A DNA stretch of 64,000 nt, from NCBI RefSeq assembly GCF_006658505.1, contig NZ_VFUZ01000006.1, positions 62,001-126,000 on the forward strand, read 5' to 3'. Both the position numbers and the translations under genes were made by a program. This document shows, piece by piece, positions 1-9,437 of the stretch (positions are counted from its first letter, which is position 1; each line of letters starts with the position of its first letter). Source of the DNA: Mesorhizobium sp. B2-4-15. Lineage in GTDB: Bacteria; Pseudomonadota; Alphaproteobacteria; Rhizobiales; Rhizobiaceae. The notes under the pieces were generated by a model. That model ran no database searches and had not been told where the DNA came from. It saw only the letters and a program-made list of their open reading frames with translations.

Positions 1-281
1 AGCGGTGTGGCGTAGGAGACCAGCCGCCGCACCGGCGCGTGCAACTGCGCCAGGCCGAACAGTTTCAGGGTCAGGGAATAACGATCCCCGTCAAGCCTTG
101 TGACGTAGCCGCGCCGCACCAGCCGGTCGAGCATGCGGTAGAACTCATTGGGGCTGCGGTCGAGTTTCTTGGCGATTTCGGCCTGGGTGAGGCCGCCGTC
201 GACACCCGCCAACAGTTCCAGGATGTCGAGCCCCTTGTCGAGCGCCGGCGCGCGGTAGCGCTCGTCTTCGCTGTCGTCCAT
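1..281 (-). CDS. IclR-family transcriptional regulator (N-terminal part, cut by window edge)
   Basis: Read on the minus strand from the ATG at 281, the protein begins MDDSEDERYRAPALDKGLDI and continues with a winged helix-turn-helix (GLTQAEIAKKLDRSPNEFYR, then MLDRLVRRGYV and the wing RLDGDRYSLT). This is the IclR N-terminal fold. The effector-binding C-terminal domain lies outside the window. The gene is divergent from the sugar ABC operon that starts at 450, with a 168-bp shared intergenic region holding an inverted repeat, so it is the natural candidate regulator of that operon (inference). The reading frame is open to the window edge. Confidence 0.85.
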   Translation of the reverse strand, partial: MDDSEDERYRAPALDKGLDILELLAGVDGGLTQAEIAKKLDRSPNEFYRMLDRLVRRGYVTRLDGDRYSLTLKLFGLAQLHAPVRRLVSYATP

Positions 282-307
282 GGGTATCCCTCCAGTGAAT
301 TTAATTC

Positions 308-384
308 TTCATATACGCAGGAACGTGGGTGTCGGAAACAAATTTCGCCTTGACGTACGTATGAATGTTTTGTTTGTATATGAA
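308..384. promoter_or_regulatory. Divergent promoter region with a 9-bp inverted repeat
   Basis: Between the IclR gene and the binding-protein gene, TTCATATAC (308-316) is repeated in inverted form as GTATATGAA (376-384). A TTGACG hexamer at 350-355 lies between the arms and could be a -35 box for the rightward operon; a TGTATA at 375-380 is a weak -10 candidate with long (19-nt) spacing. The stretch is much more AT-rich than its surroundings. The arms are candidate operators for the IclR protein; this is inference from position and symmetry. Confidence 0.4.
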
Positions 385-449
385 TGTAGCACTTCTTGTC
401 ACGCGGATAAGTTGCGGTCGCCACCAAGGCGCACCCAGGGAGGAACCAA

Positions 450-1769
450 ATGAACAGACTGCTTTCCGGCGTGTGCGCCGGTGCATTGGTGCTTGCGTCA
501 GGTGCTGGCACTGCCCTTGCCGGCGACCTGCCCGGCAAGTTCGAAGGCGTGACCGTCGACGTGAAGCTGATCGGCGGCCAGCAATATGAAAAGCTCTACG
601 AGCGCATTCCAGAATGGGAGAAAGCCACTGGCGCCAAGGTCAACATCCTGACCAAGAAGAACGGCTTCGACATCGACAAGGAGCTCAAATCCGACATCGC
701 CTCGGGCAGCACCAATTGGTGCGTCGGCTGGAACCATTCGTCCTTCGCGCCGCAATATACGGGCCTCTACGCCGACCTCAGCAAGCTGCTGCCGAAGTCG
801 GAGATCGACGCCTTCGTCCCGTCGACGATCAAGGCGGCGACCATCGACGGCAAGCTCGAGATGCTGCCGCGCGCGCAGTTCGACGTCTCGGCGCTCTACT
901 ACCAGAAGAGCCTCTACGAGAACGCCGACAACAAGGCGAAGTTCAAGGCGAAATACGGCTATGACCTGGTGCCGCCGGACACCTGGAAGGAAGTAACGGA
1001 CCAGGCCGAGTTCTTCGCCAACCCGCCCAATTTCTACGGCACGCAGTTCGCCGGCAAGGAAGAGGCGATCAACGGCCGGTTCTATGAAATGGTGGTCGCC
1101 GAGGGCGGCGAATATCTCGACAAGGATGGCAAGCCGGTCTTCAACTCCGAGGCCGGCATCCGGGCGCTCGACTGGTTCGTCAACCTCTACAAGGCCAAGG
1201 CCGTGCCGGCCGGAACCACCAACTATCTCTGGGATGATCTCGGCCAGGGCTTTGCTTCCGGCACCGTCGCCATCAACCTGGACTGGCCGGGCTGGGCCGG
1301 CTTCTTCAATGACCCGAAGTCGTCCAAGGTCGCCGGCAATGTCGGCGTGAAGGTCGCGCCGAAGGGTTCGTCCGGCACGCGCACCGGCTGGTCCGGCTTC
1401 CATGGCTTCTCTGTGACCGAGAACTGCCCGAACAAGGAGGCCGCCGCATCGCTCGTATGGTGGCTGACCAATGAGGACAGCCAGAAGCTCGAGGCCGCCG
1501 CGGGCCCGCTGCCGACCCGCACCGCGGTCTGGGACTGGGACCTGCAGCAGGCAGCCAACGATCCCTACAAGAAGGAGGTTCTCTCCGCCTTCCAGGAAGA
1601 AGCCAAGCACGCCTTCGCCGTGCCGCAGACGCCCGAATGGATCGAGATCTCGAACGCCGTCTATCCCGAACTGCAGGCGGCGATCCTCGGCGACAAGACT
1701 TCCAAGCAGGCATTGGACGAGGCCGCCGCCAAGGCGACCCAGATTCTGCAGGACGCCGGTAAACTCTAA
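450..1769 (+). CDS. Extracellular solute-binding protein of a carbohydrate ABC transporter
   Basis: The 439-aa protein has a Sec signal peptide (MNRLLSGVCAGALVLASGAG, with cleavage likely after TALA) and the length and pattern of family 1 extracellular solute-binding proteins: an aromatic-rich ligand cleft (WNHSSFAPQY, LDWPGWAGFF, GWSGFHGFSV) and a C-terminal helical lobe. The start is preceded by the strong ribosome site GGGAGGAA. It is the first gene of an operon with two permeases and an ATPase, and binds the transported sugar in the periplasm. The substrate cannot be read from the sequence. A stem-loop just downstream may raise its share of transcripts. Confidence 0.9.
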   Translation: MNRLLSGVCAGALVLASGAGTALAGDLPGKFEGVTVDVKLIGGQQYEKLYERIPEWEKATGAKVNILTKKNGFDIDKELKSDIASGSTNWCVGWNHSSFAPQYTGLYADLSKLLPKSEIDAFVPSTIKAATIDGKLEMLPRAQFDVSALYYQKSLYENADNKAKFKAKYGYDLVPPDTWKEVTDQAEFFANPPNFYGTQFAGKEEAINGRFYEMVVAEGGEYLDKDGKPVFNSEAGIRALDWFVNLYKAKAVPAGTTNYLWDDLGQGFASGTVAINLDWPGWAGFFNDPKSSKVAGNVGVKVAPKGSSGTRTGWSGFHGFSVTENCPNKEAAASLVWWLTNEDSQKLEAAAGPLPTRTAVWDWDLQQAANDPYKKEVLSAFQEEAKHAFAVPQTPEWIEISNAVYPELQAAILGDKTSKQALDEAAAKATQILQDAGKL

Positions 1770-1785
1770 CACTACTCCCAAGGCT

Positions 1786-1812
1786 GCCTCCCCCATCAGC
1801 ACTGGGGGAGGC
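1786..1812 (+). terminator. Intercistronic stem-loop after the binding-protein gene
   Basis: GCCTCCCCC (1786-1794) pairs perfectly with GGGGGAGGC (1804-1812) across a 9-nt loop, 16 nt after the stop codon. There is no run of T behind it, so it is more likely a 3'-end stabiliser or attenuator of the binding-protein mRNA than a full terminator, a common arrangement in ABC operons. Confidence 0.5.
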
Positions 1813-1904
1813 GATCGCGTCTTGAATGAGTGCGCCGCGTGGTGCTTCCGTCGCCTGGTTCGACGAGGACGCCGACAACCAAAACAACATGTCACGGAAT
1901 CCTT

Positions 1905-2801
1905 ATGAAGGGCTTCAAGCCGTCCGCGCCGTTCCTGCTGCTGCTTCCAGCCATCATCGTGCTGGCGGCGGTCGTCGTGGTGCCGCTGATTTTGTCGCTT
2001 TATTCCAGCTTCACGCCTTTCCGCCTGACCAAGCCCGAGACGTTCTTCGTCTTCGTCGGCTTCCGGAACTATCTCTCGATCCTGTCCAATGCGGATTTCT
2101 GGTGGGCCTTCGGGCGCACCGTGCTGCTGCTGACCATCGCGCTCAACCTAGAAATGCTGCTTGGCCTCGGCCTCGCCATGCTGGTCGAGAAGGCGACACG
2201 CGGCCAGCGCATCCTGCGCACGCTGATGATGTTTCCGATGATGTTCTCGCCGATCCTCGTCGGTTTCCAGTTCAAGTTCATGTTCAACGACAATATCGGC
2301 CTGGTGAACAACGCTCTGCAGTCGCTCGGCATCACCGGGGATGCCATACCGTGGCTGATCGAGGGGCATCTCGCGTTCATCGCCATTTCGATCGCCGAGA
2401 TCTGGTCGTCGACGGCGATCTTCGCCATCCTGATCCTTGCCGGCCTGCTCGCCATGCCCAAGGAACCGGTCGAGGCGGCGCGCGTCGACGGCTGCACGCC
2501 GTGGCAGACATTCCGCTATGTGACATGGCCCTTCGTCATGCCCTTCGCCTACATCGCCATGACTATCCGCTCGCTCGACGTGGCGCGCGCCTACGACATC
2601 GTCAAGATAATGACCGATGGCGGACCGGCGGGCCGCACAGAGCTGCTTTGGACATTGGTGGCGCGCACCGCCTATAGCGACGGGCGCATGGGTATGGCCA
2701 ACGCCATGGCTTATTTCTCGATCCTGCTGTCGATCGCCTTCACCGTCTATTTCTTCAACAAGCTCGCCGCGGCGCGCACGCAGATCGGTGCTGAGTGGTG
2801 A
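1905..2801 (+). CDS. Sugar ABC transporter permease (MalF-like)
   Basis: This 298-aa inner-membrane protein starts MKGFKPSAPFLLLLPAIIVL and has about six hydrophobic segments. The cytoplasmic EAA loop that contacts the ATPase is clear (EAARVDGCTPWQTFRYVTWP). An in-frame start at 1830 would add a hydrophilic, frame-shadow-like extension, so the ATG at 1905 is preferred. It pairs with the next permease, whose gene begins at or just after its stop codon, to form the membrane channel of the transporter. Confidence 0.88.
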   Translation: MKGFKPSAPFLLLLPAIIVLAAVVVVPLILSLYSSFTPFRLTKPETFFVFVGFRNYLSILSNADFWWAFGRTVLLLTIALNLEMLLGLGLAMLVEKATRGQRILRTLMMFPMMFSPILVGFQFKFMFNDNIGLVNNALQSLGITGDAIPWLIEGHLAFIAISIAEIWSSTAIFAILILAGLLAMPKEPVEAARVDGCTPWQTFRYVTWPFVMPFAYIAMTIRSLDVARAYDIVKIMTDGGPAGRTELLWTLVARTAYSDGRMGMANAMAYFSILLSIAFTVYFFNKLAAARTQIGAEW

Positions 2802-2818
2802 AGGGCGGCGTCTTGAGA

Positions 2819-3685
2819 ATGGACGAGAATTCTTCCGCCCGCCTGAAGCGCCGGCTGCTGGGCATCGTCTATCGGATCGGCCTGTTCCTGGCGATGCTGA
2901 CCATCTGTCTGCCCGGTCTCTGGATCGTCATCTCGTCGTTGCGGCCAACCGTCGAGATCATGGCCAAGCCGCCGGTATGGATCCCTAAGGAGATCTCGTT
3001 CGACGCTTATGTCGCCATGTTCTCAGGCATCGGCAAGGGCGGCATCCCGGTGATCGAATATTTCCGCAACTCGCTGATCGTCTCGGTGACCTCGACGGTC
3101 ATAGCGGTCGCCATCGGGATGGCCGGCGGCTATGCCTTCGCGCGCTACCGCTTCCGTAGCAAATCGAGCGTCTTCCTCGGCCTGATGCTGACGCGCACCG
3201 TGCCCGGCATCGCGCTGTCGCTGCCGCTGTTCTTCCTCTATGTGCGGCTCGGCATCATCGACACGCATTTCGGGCTGATCCTCGCCTATGTCGCGCTCAA
3301 CGTGCCGTTCACCATCTGGCTGATCGACGGCTTCTTCCGCCAGGTGCCGAAGGACCTCGCAGAGGCCGCGCAGATCGACGGCTGCACGCGCTGGCAGGCG
3401 TTCTGGCAGGTCGAATTCCCGCTTGCCGGGCCGGGCATCGCATCGGCGGCGATCTTCGCCTTCCTGACCTGCTGGAACGAATTCGCGCTGGCCTCGCAGC
3501 TGACCCGATCAGTCAGCGCCAAGACGCTGCCTGTCGGCCTGCTCGACTACACGGCCGAGTTCACCATCGACTGGCGCGGCATGTGCGCGCTCGCCGTGGT
3601 GATGATCATCCCGGCGCTCACCCTCACCTACATTGTCCAGAAACATCTCGTCGGCGGCCTGACCTCCGGCGCGGTGAAAGGCTGA
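2819..3685 (+). CDS. Sugar ABC transporter permease (MalG-like)
   Basis: This permease of about 288 aa shows the N-terminal MalG-type arrangement (a first transmembrane helix, then PTVEIMAKPPVWIP) and the EAA loop EAAQIDGCTRWQAFWQVEFP. Start choice: an in-frame GTG at 2795 overlaps the previous stop codon; the ATG at 2819, preceded by AAGGGCGG, is preferred. It is the second channel subunit of the operon and ends 4 nt before the ATPase gene. Confidence 0.85.
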   Translation: MDENSSARLKRRLLGIVYRIGLFLAMLTICLPGLWIVISSLRPTVEIMAKPPVWIPKEISFDAYVAMFSGIGKGGIPVIEYFRNSLIVSVTSTVIAVAIGMAGGYAFARYRFRSKSSVFLGLMLTRTVPGIALSLPLFFLYVRLGIIDTHFGLILAYVALNVPFTIWLIDGFFRQVPKDLAEAAQIDGCTRWQAFWQVEFPLAGPGIASAAIFAFLTCWNEFALASQLTRSVSAKTLPVGLLDYTAEFTIDWRGMCALAVVMIIPALTLTYIVQKHLVGGLTSGAVKG

Positions 3686-3689
3686 CAGA

Positions 3690-4787
<1,098 letters not shown>

Positions 4788-4792
4788 CCGAC

Positions 4793-5905
4793 ATGGCTAG
4801 AATCGAAAAGGTAGAACTGCGGATGGTGGACCTTGTGCCCAAGGTCAGGCGCACCGACGCGATCCAGAGCTTCGTCAGCCAGGAAACGCCTGTTGTGACG
4901 ATCACCGATTCCGACGGCGCGATCGGCACCGGCTACAGCTATACGATCGGCACCGGCGGCTCGTCGGTGATGCGGCTCTTGTCCGACCATCTCGCGCCAC
5001 GCCTGATCGGCCGCGATCCCGACATGATCGAGGCGATCTGGCACGATCTCGAATTCGCCACGCATGCAACGACCATCGGCGCCATCACCGCCATCGCCAT
5101 CGCGGCGATCGATACGGCACTTTGGGACCTGCGGGCGAAGAAGCAGAACCTGCCGCTGTGGAAACTCGCTGGCGGCGCCAAGGACCGCTGTCCGCTCTAC
5201 ACGACCGAAGGCGGCTGGCTGCATATCGAGACGCAGGCGCTGGTCGACGACGCACTGGCCGCCAAGGCCAAGGGGTTTCGCGGCTCGAAGGTGAAGATCG
5301 GCAGGCCGCATGGGTCGGAGGATCTCGCCCGCCTGTCGGCGGTGCGCAAGGCCGTTGGCGACGGCTACGAGATCATGACCGACGCCAATCAGGGCTTTTC
5401 CGTCGACGAGGCGATCCGGCGCGCGGCAAGGCTGCGCGAGCTTGACCTTGCCTGGATCGAGGAGCCGCTGCCCGCCGACGATATCGATGGCCATGTTCGG
5501 CTGTCGAACTCGACACCGACGCCGATCGCCATCGGCGAGTCGCTCTACTCGATGCGTCACTTCCGCGAATACATGCAGAAAGGAGCCTGTTCGATCGTGC
5601 AGGTTGATGTCGGCCGCATCGGCGGCATCACGCCCTGGCTCAAGATCGCGCATGCGGCGGAGGCCTTCGACATTCCGGTCTGCCCGCATTTCCTGATGGA
5701 ACTGCATGTCAGCCTGACCTGCGCTGTTCAGAACGGCCGATATGTCGAGTACATTCCGCAACTCGACCAGTTGACCGGCAAGCGCATGCGCATCGAGGAT
5801 GGGCATGCGCTTGCGCCAGACGAGCCTGGTATCGGCATCGATTGGGACTGGGACGCGGTGAAGGCCATGAGCATCGCCGAATTCACCACGGCGATAACCA
5901 AATAG
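4793..5905 (+). CDS. Mandelate racemase/muconate lactonizing enzyme family protein (probable acid-sugar dehydratase)
   Basis: This 370-aa enolase-superfamily protein has the KxK base motif at K166/K168 (SKVKIG), metal ligands D197 (TDANQ), E223 (WIEEP) and E249 (GES), and a probable Asp/His dyad at D272 (VDVGRIGG) and H299 (CPHF). That is the mandelate-racemase subgroup, which contains many acid-sugar dehydratases. It sits 5 nt after the ATPase gene, so it probably dehydrates the aldonate or uronate derived from the imported sugar. The exact substrate is not predictable by eye. Confidence 0.82.
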   Translation: MARIEKVELRMVDLVPKVRRTDAIQSFVSQETPVVTITDSDGAIGTGYSYTIGTGGSSVMRLLSDHLAPRLIGRDPDMIEAIWHDLEFATHATTIGAITAIAIAAIDTALWDLRAKKQNLPLWKLAGGAKDRCPLYTTEGGWLHIETQALVDDALAAKAKGFRGSKVKIGRPHGSEDLARLSAVRKAVGDGYEIMTDANQGFSVDEAIRRAARLRELDLAWIEEPLPADDIDGHVRLSNSTPTPIAIGESLYSMRHFREYMQKGACSIVQVDVGRIGGITPWLKIAHAAEAFDIPVCPHFLMELHVSLTCAVQNGRYVEYIPQLDQLTGKRMRIEDGHALAPDEPGIGIDWDWDAVKAMSIAEFTTAITK

Positions 5906-5915
5906 AGGAACGGAC

Positions 5916-6245
5916 ATGCAGCGGATGGGAATGATGCTCGGTCTGAAGCCGGAAAAGGTCGAGGAATATGTCCGCCTGCATGCCGCGGTCTGGCCTGACG
6001 TGTTGACCATGATCTCGGCCTGCAACATCAAGAATTACTCCATCTACCTGAAGCGGCCGGAGAACCTGCTGTTCAGCTACTTCGAATACCACGGCACCGA
6101 CTATGCGACCGACATGGCCAAGATGGCCGCAGACCCGAAGACGCAGGAATGGTGGGCGGTCTGCATGCCCTGCCAGGAGCCGTTGGCGACCCGCAAGGAC
6201 GGCGAATGGTGGGCTTCAATGGACGAGGTCTTCCATCATGATTGA
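5916..6245 (+). CDS. L-rhamnose mutarotase family protein
   Basis: The 109-aa protein matches the RhaM/RhaU family in length and motifs: MQRMGMMLGLKPEKVEEYVR at the start, then LHAAVWPDV, IKNYSIYL and a C-terminal EWWAVCMPCQEP tract. Members interconvert sugar anomers and are dimeric alpha/beta barrels. Its place in a sugar ABC operon suggests it speeds anomerisation of the imported sugar, perhaps a 6-deoxyhexose. The next gene overlaps its last codons. Confidence 0.85.
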   Translation: MQRMGMMLGLKPEKVEEYVRLHAAVWPDVLTMISACNIKNYSIYLKRPENLLFSYFEYHGTDYATDMAKMAADPKTQEWWAVCMPCQEPLATRKDGEWWASMDEVFHHD

Positions 6246-7314
6246 GGGCGGTTTCGACCCTGCCTCACTCGTCCAATCCTGGCCAAGACCATTGAAGCCC
6301 CGGCCGATCGTCACCTTTGGCGCCGGGTCGATCGTCGGCGACGCGCATTTTCCAGCCTACAAGAAGGCCGGATTCCCGGTCGCCGGATTTTACGATCCAG
6401 ACAAGGCCAAGGCGCAAACCTTGGCCGAGACATGGGGGGTGACGGCGTTTCGCTCGGTGGATGAAGCCGCGGCCGTCAAGGACGCGATCTTCGACCTGGC
6501 GACGCCGCCGGGACGGCACGCCGAGATCCTGAAGGCTCTGCCCGACGGGGCGGTGGCGCTGATCCAGAAGCCGATGGGCAACTATCTCGGCGAGGCAACC
6601 GAAATCCTCGAAATCTGCCGCGCCAAGGACCTCAAGGCGGCGGTCAATTTCCAGTTGCGCTTCGCGCCGATGATGCTGGCGCTCAAGGATGCGATCGCCA
6701 AGGGCTGGCTCGGCGCGGTCGTCGACTTCGACGCCTGGCTGGCGCTGGCGACACCATGGCAGCTATGGGAATTCCTGCTCAAGGCGCCGCGTGTCGAGAT
6801 CGCCATGCATTCGATCCACTATCTCGACCTGATCCGGCAATTGCTCGGCGACCCCAAGGGGGTGCATGCCAAGACACTCGGCCATCCCAACCATAAGGTG
6901 GCGCAGACGCGCACCAGCGCCATTCTCGACTATGGTGACACGGTGCGCTGCGCGCTGTCGATCAACCACGACCACAAATTCGGCCGGCGGCACCAGGCCT
7001 GCGAGTTCCGTATCTGCGGCACCGAAGGGGCTGCCTATCTGAAGCTCGGCCTCAACCTCGATTATCCCGCAGGCGAGCCGGATGTTCTCGAGATCTATCC
7101 GAAGGGCGGCACGGACTGGGTCGCGGTGCCACTGGCCGGCGATTGGTTTCCCGATGCCTTCGTCGGGCGTATGGCCAATGTGCAGCGCTTTGCATCTGGT
7201 GAAGATGACACGCTGGTCAGCTCGGTCGAAGACGCATGGAACACCATGGCGCTGGTGGAGGCCGCCTATAGATCGAGTGCGGCGCCGGCGACGCCAATCG
7301 CTGAAAGGCCGTGA
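6238..7314 (+). CDS. Gfo/Idh/MocA-family NAD(P)-dependent oxidoreductase
   Basis: The 358-aa protein has an N-terminal Rossmann fold ([20 protein letters not shown]) followed by the family's EKP-type motif in the form [11 protein letters not shown], then the alpha/beta substrate domain ([16 protein letters not shown]). The start ATG at 6238 overlaps the end of the mutarotase gene. It probably oxidises or reduces the sugar ring in the same pathway. The glutamate of the usual EKP motif is replaced by glutamine here, while the lysine is kept. Confidence 0.82.
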   Translation: MIEGGFDPASLVQSWPRPLKPRPIVTFGAGSIVGDAHFPAYKKAGFPVAGFYDPDKAKAQTLAETWGVTAFRSVDEAAAVKDAIFDLATPPGRHAEILKALPDGAVALIQKPMGNYLGEATEILEICRAKDLKAAVNFQLRFAPMMLALKDAIAKGWLGAVVDFDAWLALATPWQLWEFLLKAPRVEIAMHSIHYLDLIRQLLGDPKGVHAKTLGHPNHKVAQTRTSAILDYGDTVRCALSINHDHKFGRRHQACEFRICGTEGAAYLKLGLNLDYPAGEPDVLEIYPKGGTDWVAVPLAGDWFPDAFVGRMANVQRFASGEDDTLVSSVEDAWNTMALVEAAYRSSAAPATPIAERP

Positions 7315-7322
7315 GGCAGGAT

Positions 7323-7769
7323 ATGGAACAGATCACTTATTTCGAGGACTACGAGATCGGCTCTACGCGTCTCACCAGCGGCCGCACCATCACGGAAACC
7401 GACTTCGTCGTCCATGCCGGCCACACCGGCGATTTCTTTCCGCATCACATGGATGCCGAGTACATGAAGACGACGCCGTTCGGCCAGCGCATCGCTCATG
7501 GCACGCTGGTGTTTTCGGTCGGCATCGGGCTGACGGCTGCTATCGTCAACCCCGTCGCCTTTTCCTATGGCTACGACCGGCTGCGCTTCATCAAGCCGGT
7601 ATTCATCGGCGACACGATCCGCACGCGCACCACCATCACGGCCAAGGAGGACGACGTAAAGCGCCCAGGTTCAGGACGGGTGATCGAGCGCTGCGAGGTG
7701 ATCAATCAGCGCGGCGAAGTCGTGCTGGCGGCCGACCACATTTACATCGTCGAGCGCAAGCCGGCCTGA
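7323..7769 (+). CDS. MaoC-family dehydratase/hydratase
   Basis: This 148-aa single hot-dog protein has the MaoC catalytic pair: Asp in [12 protein letters not shown] and His in [10 protein letters not shown]. The ATG at 7323 follows the Shine-Dalgarno-like AGGCAGG; an in-frame GTG at 7311 is less likely. MaoC proteins usually hydrate enoyl-CoA thioesters, which is unexpected at the end of a sugar operon. It could act on a dehydrated acid derivative made by the enolase-superfamily enzyme (inference). It is convergent with the next operon. Confidence 0.8.
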   Translation: MEQITYFEDYEIGSTRLTSGRTITETDFVVHAGHTGDFFPHHMDAEYMKTTPFGQRIAHGTLVFSVGIGLTAAIVNPVAFSYGYDRLRFIKPVFIGDTIRTRTTITAKEDDVKRPGSGRVIERCEVINQRGEVVLAADHIYIVERKPA

Positions 7770-7779
7770 ACCTCAGAAT

Positions 7780-8577
7780 TCACGAACCGGTGGCGCGCGC
7801 GGTGACGCGTTCCAGCCCGAGCAGCAGAACCAGCGTCGCCACCACCAGGATCATGGTGAGCGCCGCACCAGCAAAGATATCGCCGCGGTCGGTGAGGCTG
7901 AAGATGGAGACCGGCAGCGTCACCCAGCCCGGCGGATAGACCATGACGGTGGCGCCGAGTTCGCCCATCGACAGCGCGAAGCTCAGGCCGAATGCAGCGA
8001 CGAGATAAGGCGCCAGCAGAGGCAGCGTGACATGCCAGAGCCGGTATGCGGGCCGCGCGCCGAGGCTTGACGCCACTTGTTCGAAATCGGGCGAAAGCCG
8101 TGCCAAACCGGCCGAGACGTTGCCGAAGGTGAAAGCCGAGATCAGCACGAAATGCGCGATCATCACGATCGCCACCGTGCCGTTGAGCAGCAGCGGCGGA
8201 TGGCTGAACGCAACCAGCAGACCAAGGCCGACAGACACGGACGGCACGGCGCTGGGAATGAAGAAGAGCAGGCCAAGCAGCTGCTTCAAGGCATCGCCCT
8301 GAAGGCGAAGCGAAAGGGCCGCCCAGGTGCCGCTGACCAGCGCCAATGCGCTGGCCAGGAAGCCGGTGATGAGGCTCGCCTTGACCGAATTCCAGGCCGC
8401 GCCCTTGACGACGTCGGCGTAGTGCTCCGTCGTCAAGCCATTGGGCAGCACCCCGTTCCATTGGTCGGCGAGGCTTGACAAAAGAATGACCGCCAGGGGT
8501 GCCAGGAACAGCACGCCGAAGATCAGCGCGAAGAGCACCCACAGCACGATGCGACCAGGGCGCGACCAGACCAGCAT
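7780..8577 (-). CDS. phnV: 2-aminoethylphosphonate-type ABC transporter permease (PhnV-like)
   Basis: The 265-aa inner-membrane protein has six hydrophobic segments of the PotC/CysW type and the EAA-like loop ASSLGARPAYRLWHVTLPLL. The start ATG at 8577 lies just before the stop of the other permease gene, so the two are probably translationally coupled. It is the last gene of the transporter set (binding protein, ATPase, two permeases). The AEP substrate is inferred from the phnW-phnA-phnY genes upstream on the same strand. Confidence 0.75.
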   Translation of the reverse strand: MLVWSRPGRIVLWVLFALIFGVLFLAPLAVILLSSLADQWNGVLPNGLTTEHYADVVKGAAWNSVKASLITGFLASALALVSGTWAALSLRLQGDALKQLLGLLFFIPSAVPSVSVGLGLLVAFSHPPLLLNGTVAIVMIAHFVLISAFTFGNVSAGLARLSPDFEQVASSLGARPAYRLWHVTLPLLAPYLVAAFGLSFALSMGELGATVMVYPPGWVTLPVSIFSLTDRGDIFAGAALTMILVVATLVLLLGLERVTARATGS

Positions 8578-8579
8578 GG

Positions 8580-9437
8580 TTAGACCCCCAACCGGCCGGC
8601 GGCGAAGCGGTAAAGGCCGAAAAGACCGAGCGACAGAGCGATGTTGACCACGGCGATGATGCAGGCGACCTGATAGGCCGATTCCTGGATCGCCTTGCCG
8701 TAGATCAGCAGCGGCAGCGTGATGACGCCCTTGGCGCCGATGAACAGCACGATGCCGAATTCGTTGACGGTCAACAGCAGGCAGAGGCTGCCGCCGGCGA
8801 TGAGCGCGGGCACCGCGGCCGGCAGGATGACTTGGCGGACGATGCGGAAAGGCCTGGCGCCCAACACGCTTGCGGCTTCGATCTGGCCGCGATCGACCAG
8901 CGAGAAGGCGGCGAGCAGCGGCCGCAGGATGAAGGGCGTGTAGACGGTGACTTCGGCCAGCACCACGCCCCAGGTAGAATAGAGGAAATCGACCGGCGGC
9001 AACGGCAGCGAGAAGGCCTCCATCAGCCCGGTGTTGAGCATGCCGGCGGAGCCGTAGAGAAAAGTGAAAGCCAGCGTCACCAGGAAAGTCGGCAGCGCGA
9101 TGAAGGTGTCGATCAGCCGGGCGATGAAGCCGCTGCCGGGGAACGGCACGAAAGCCAGGATCAATGCCAGCACAAGGCCGACGATGAGGCATCCGGCCGT
9201 GGCGGCGACCGAGATGGTCACAGTATTGATCAGTGCGTTGAGGAAGAAGCGCGAATGCAGGACACGGATGATCTCGGCGACATTGGCGACCCCGCTGTCG
9301 TCAAGGAAGGCCTGCCGGACGATCAGCGCCAGCGGGTAGAAGAACAGCAGCGCCAGCAGCGCCGCCGGCGGCACGATCCAGAATTTGCCGGGCTCTCGCC
9401 TGATCGCCGGCGCGCGGATGGCGACAGCCTCAGACAC
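8580..9437 (-). CDS. phnU: 2-aminoethylphosphonate-type ABC transporter permease (PhnU-like)
   Basis: The 285-aa permease reads VSEAVAIRAPAIRREPGKFW from a GTG start at 9437 that overlaps the end of the ATPase gene. Hydrophobic helices follow (FWIVPPAALLALLFFYPLAL), with the coupling loop ASVLGARPFRIVRQVILPAA. It is of the PotB/CysT type, as in PhnU of AEP importers. The longer upstream open frame would run through the ATPase gene and is rejected as the true start. Confidence 0.75.
   Translation of the reverse strand: MSEAVAIRAPAIRREPGKFWIVPPAALLALLFFYPLALIVRQAFLDDSGVANVAEIIRVLHSRFFLNALINTVTISVAATAGCLIVGLVLALILAFVPFPGSGFIARLIDTFIALPTFLVTLAFTFLYGSAGMLNTGLMEAFSLPLPPVDFLYSTWGVVLAEVTVYTPFILRPLLAAFSLVDRGQIEAASVLGARPFRIVRQVILPAAVPALIAGGSLCLLLTVNEFGIVLFIGAKGVITLPLLIYGKAIQESAYQVACIIAVVNIALSLGLFGLYRFAAGRLGV

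Noticed and set aside
373..382. TTTGTATATG as a fourth GntR site
   Set aside because: It resembles the CATATACAA unit on the other strand, but it is 50 kb away in an unrelated promoter and is part of the inverted repeat assigned to the IclR region.
498..1895. A 465-codon open frame on the minus strand opposite the binding-protein gene
   Set aside because: It is antisense to a gene with a signal peptide, ribosome site and family motifs.
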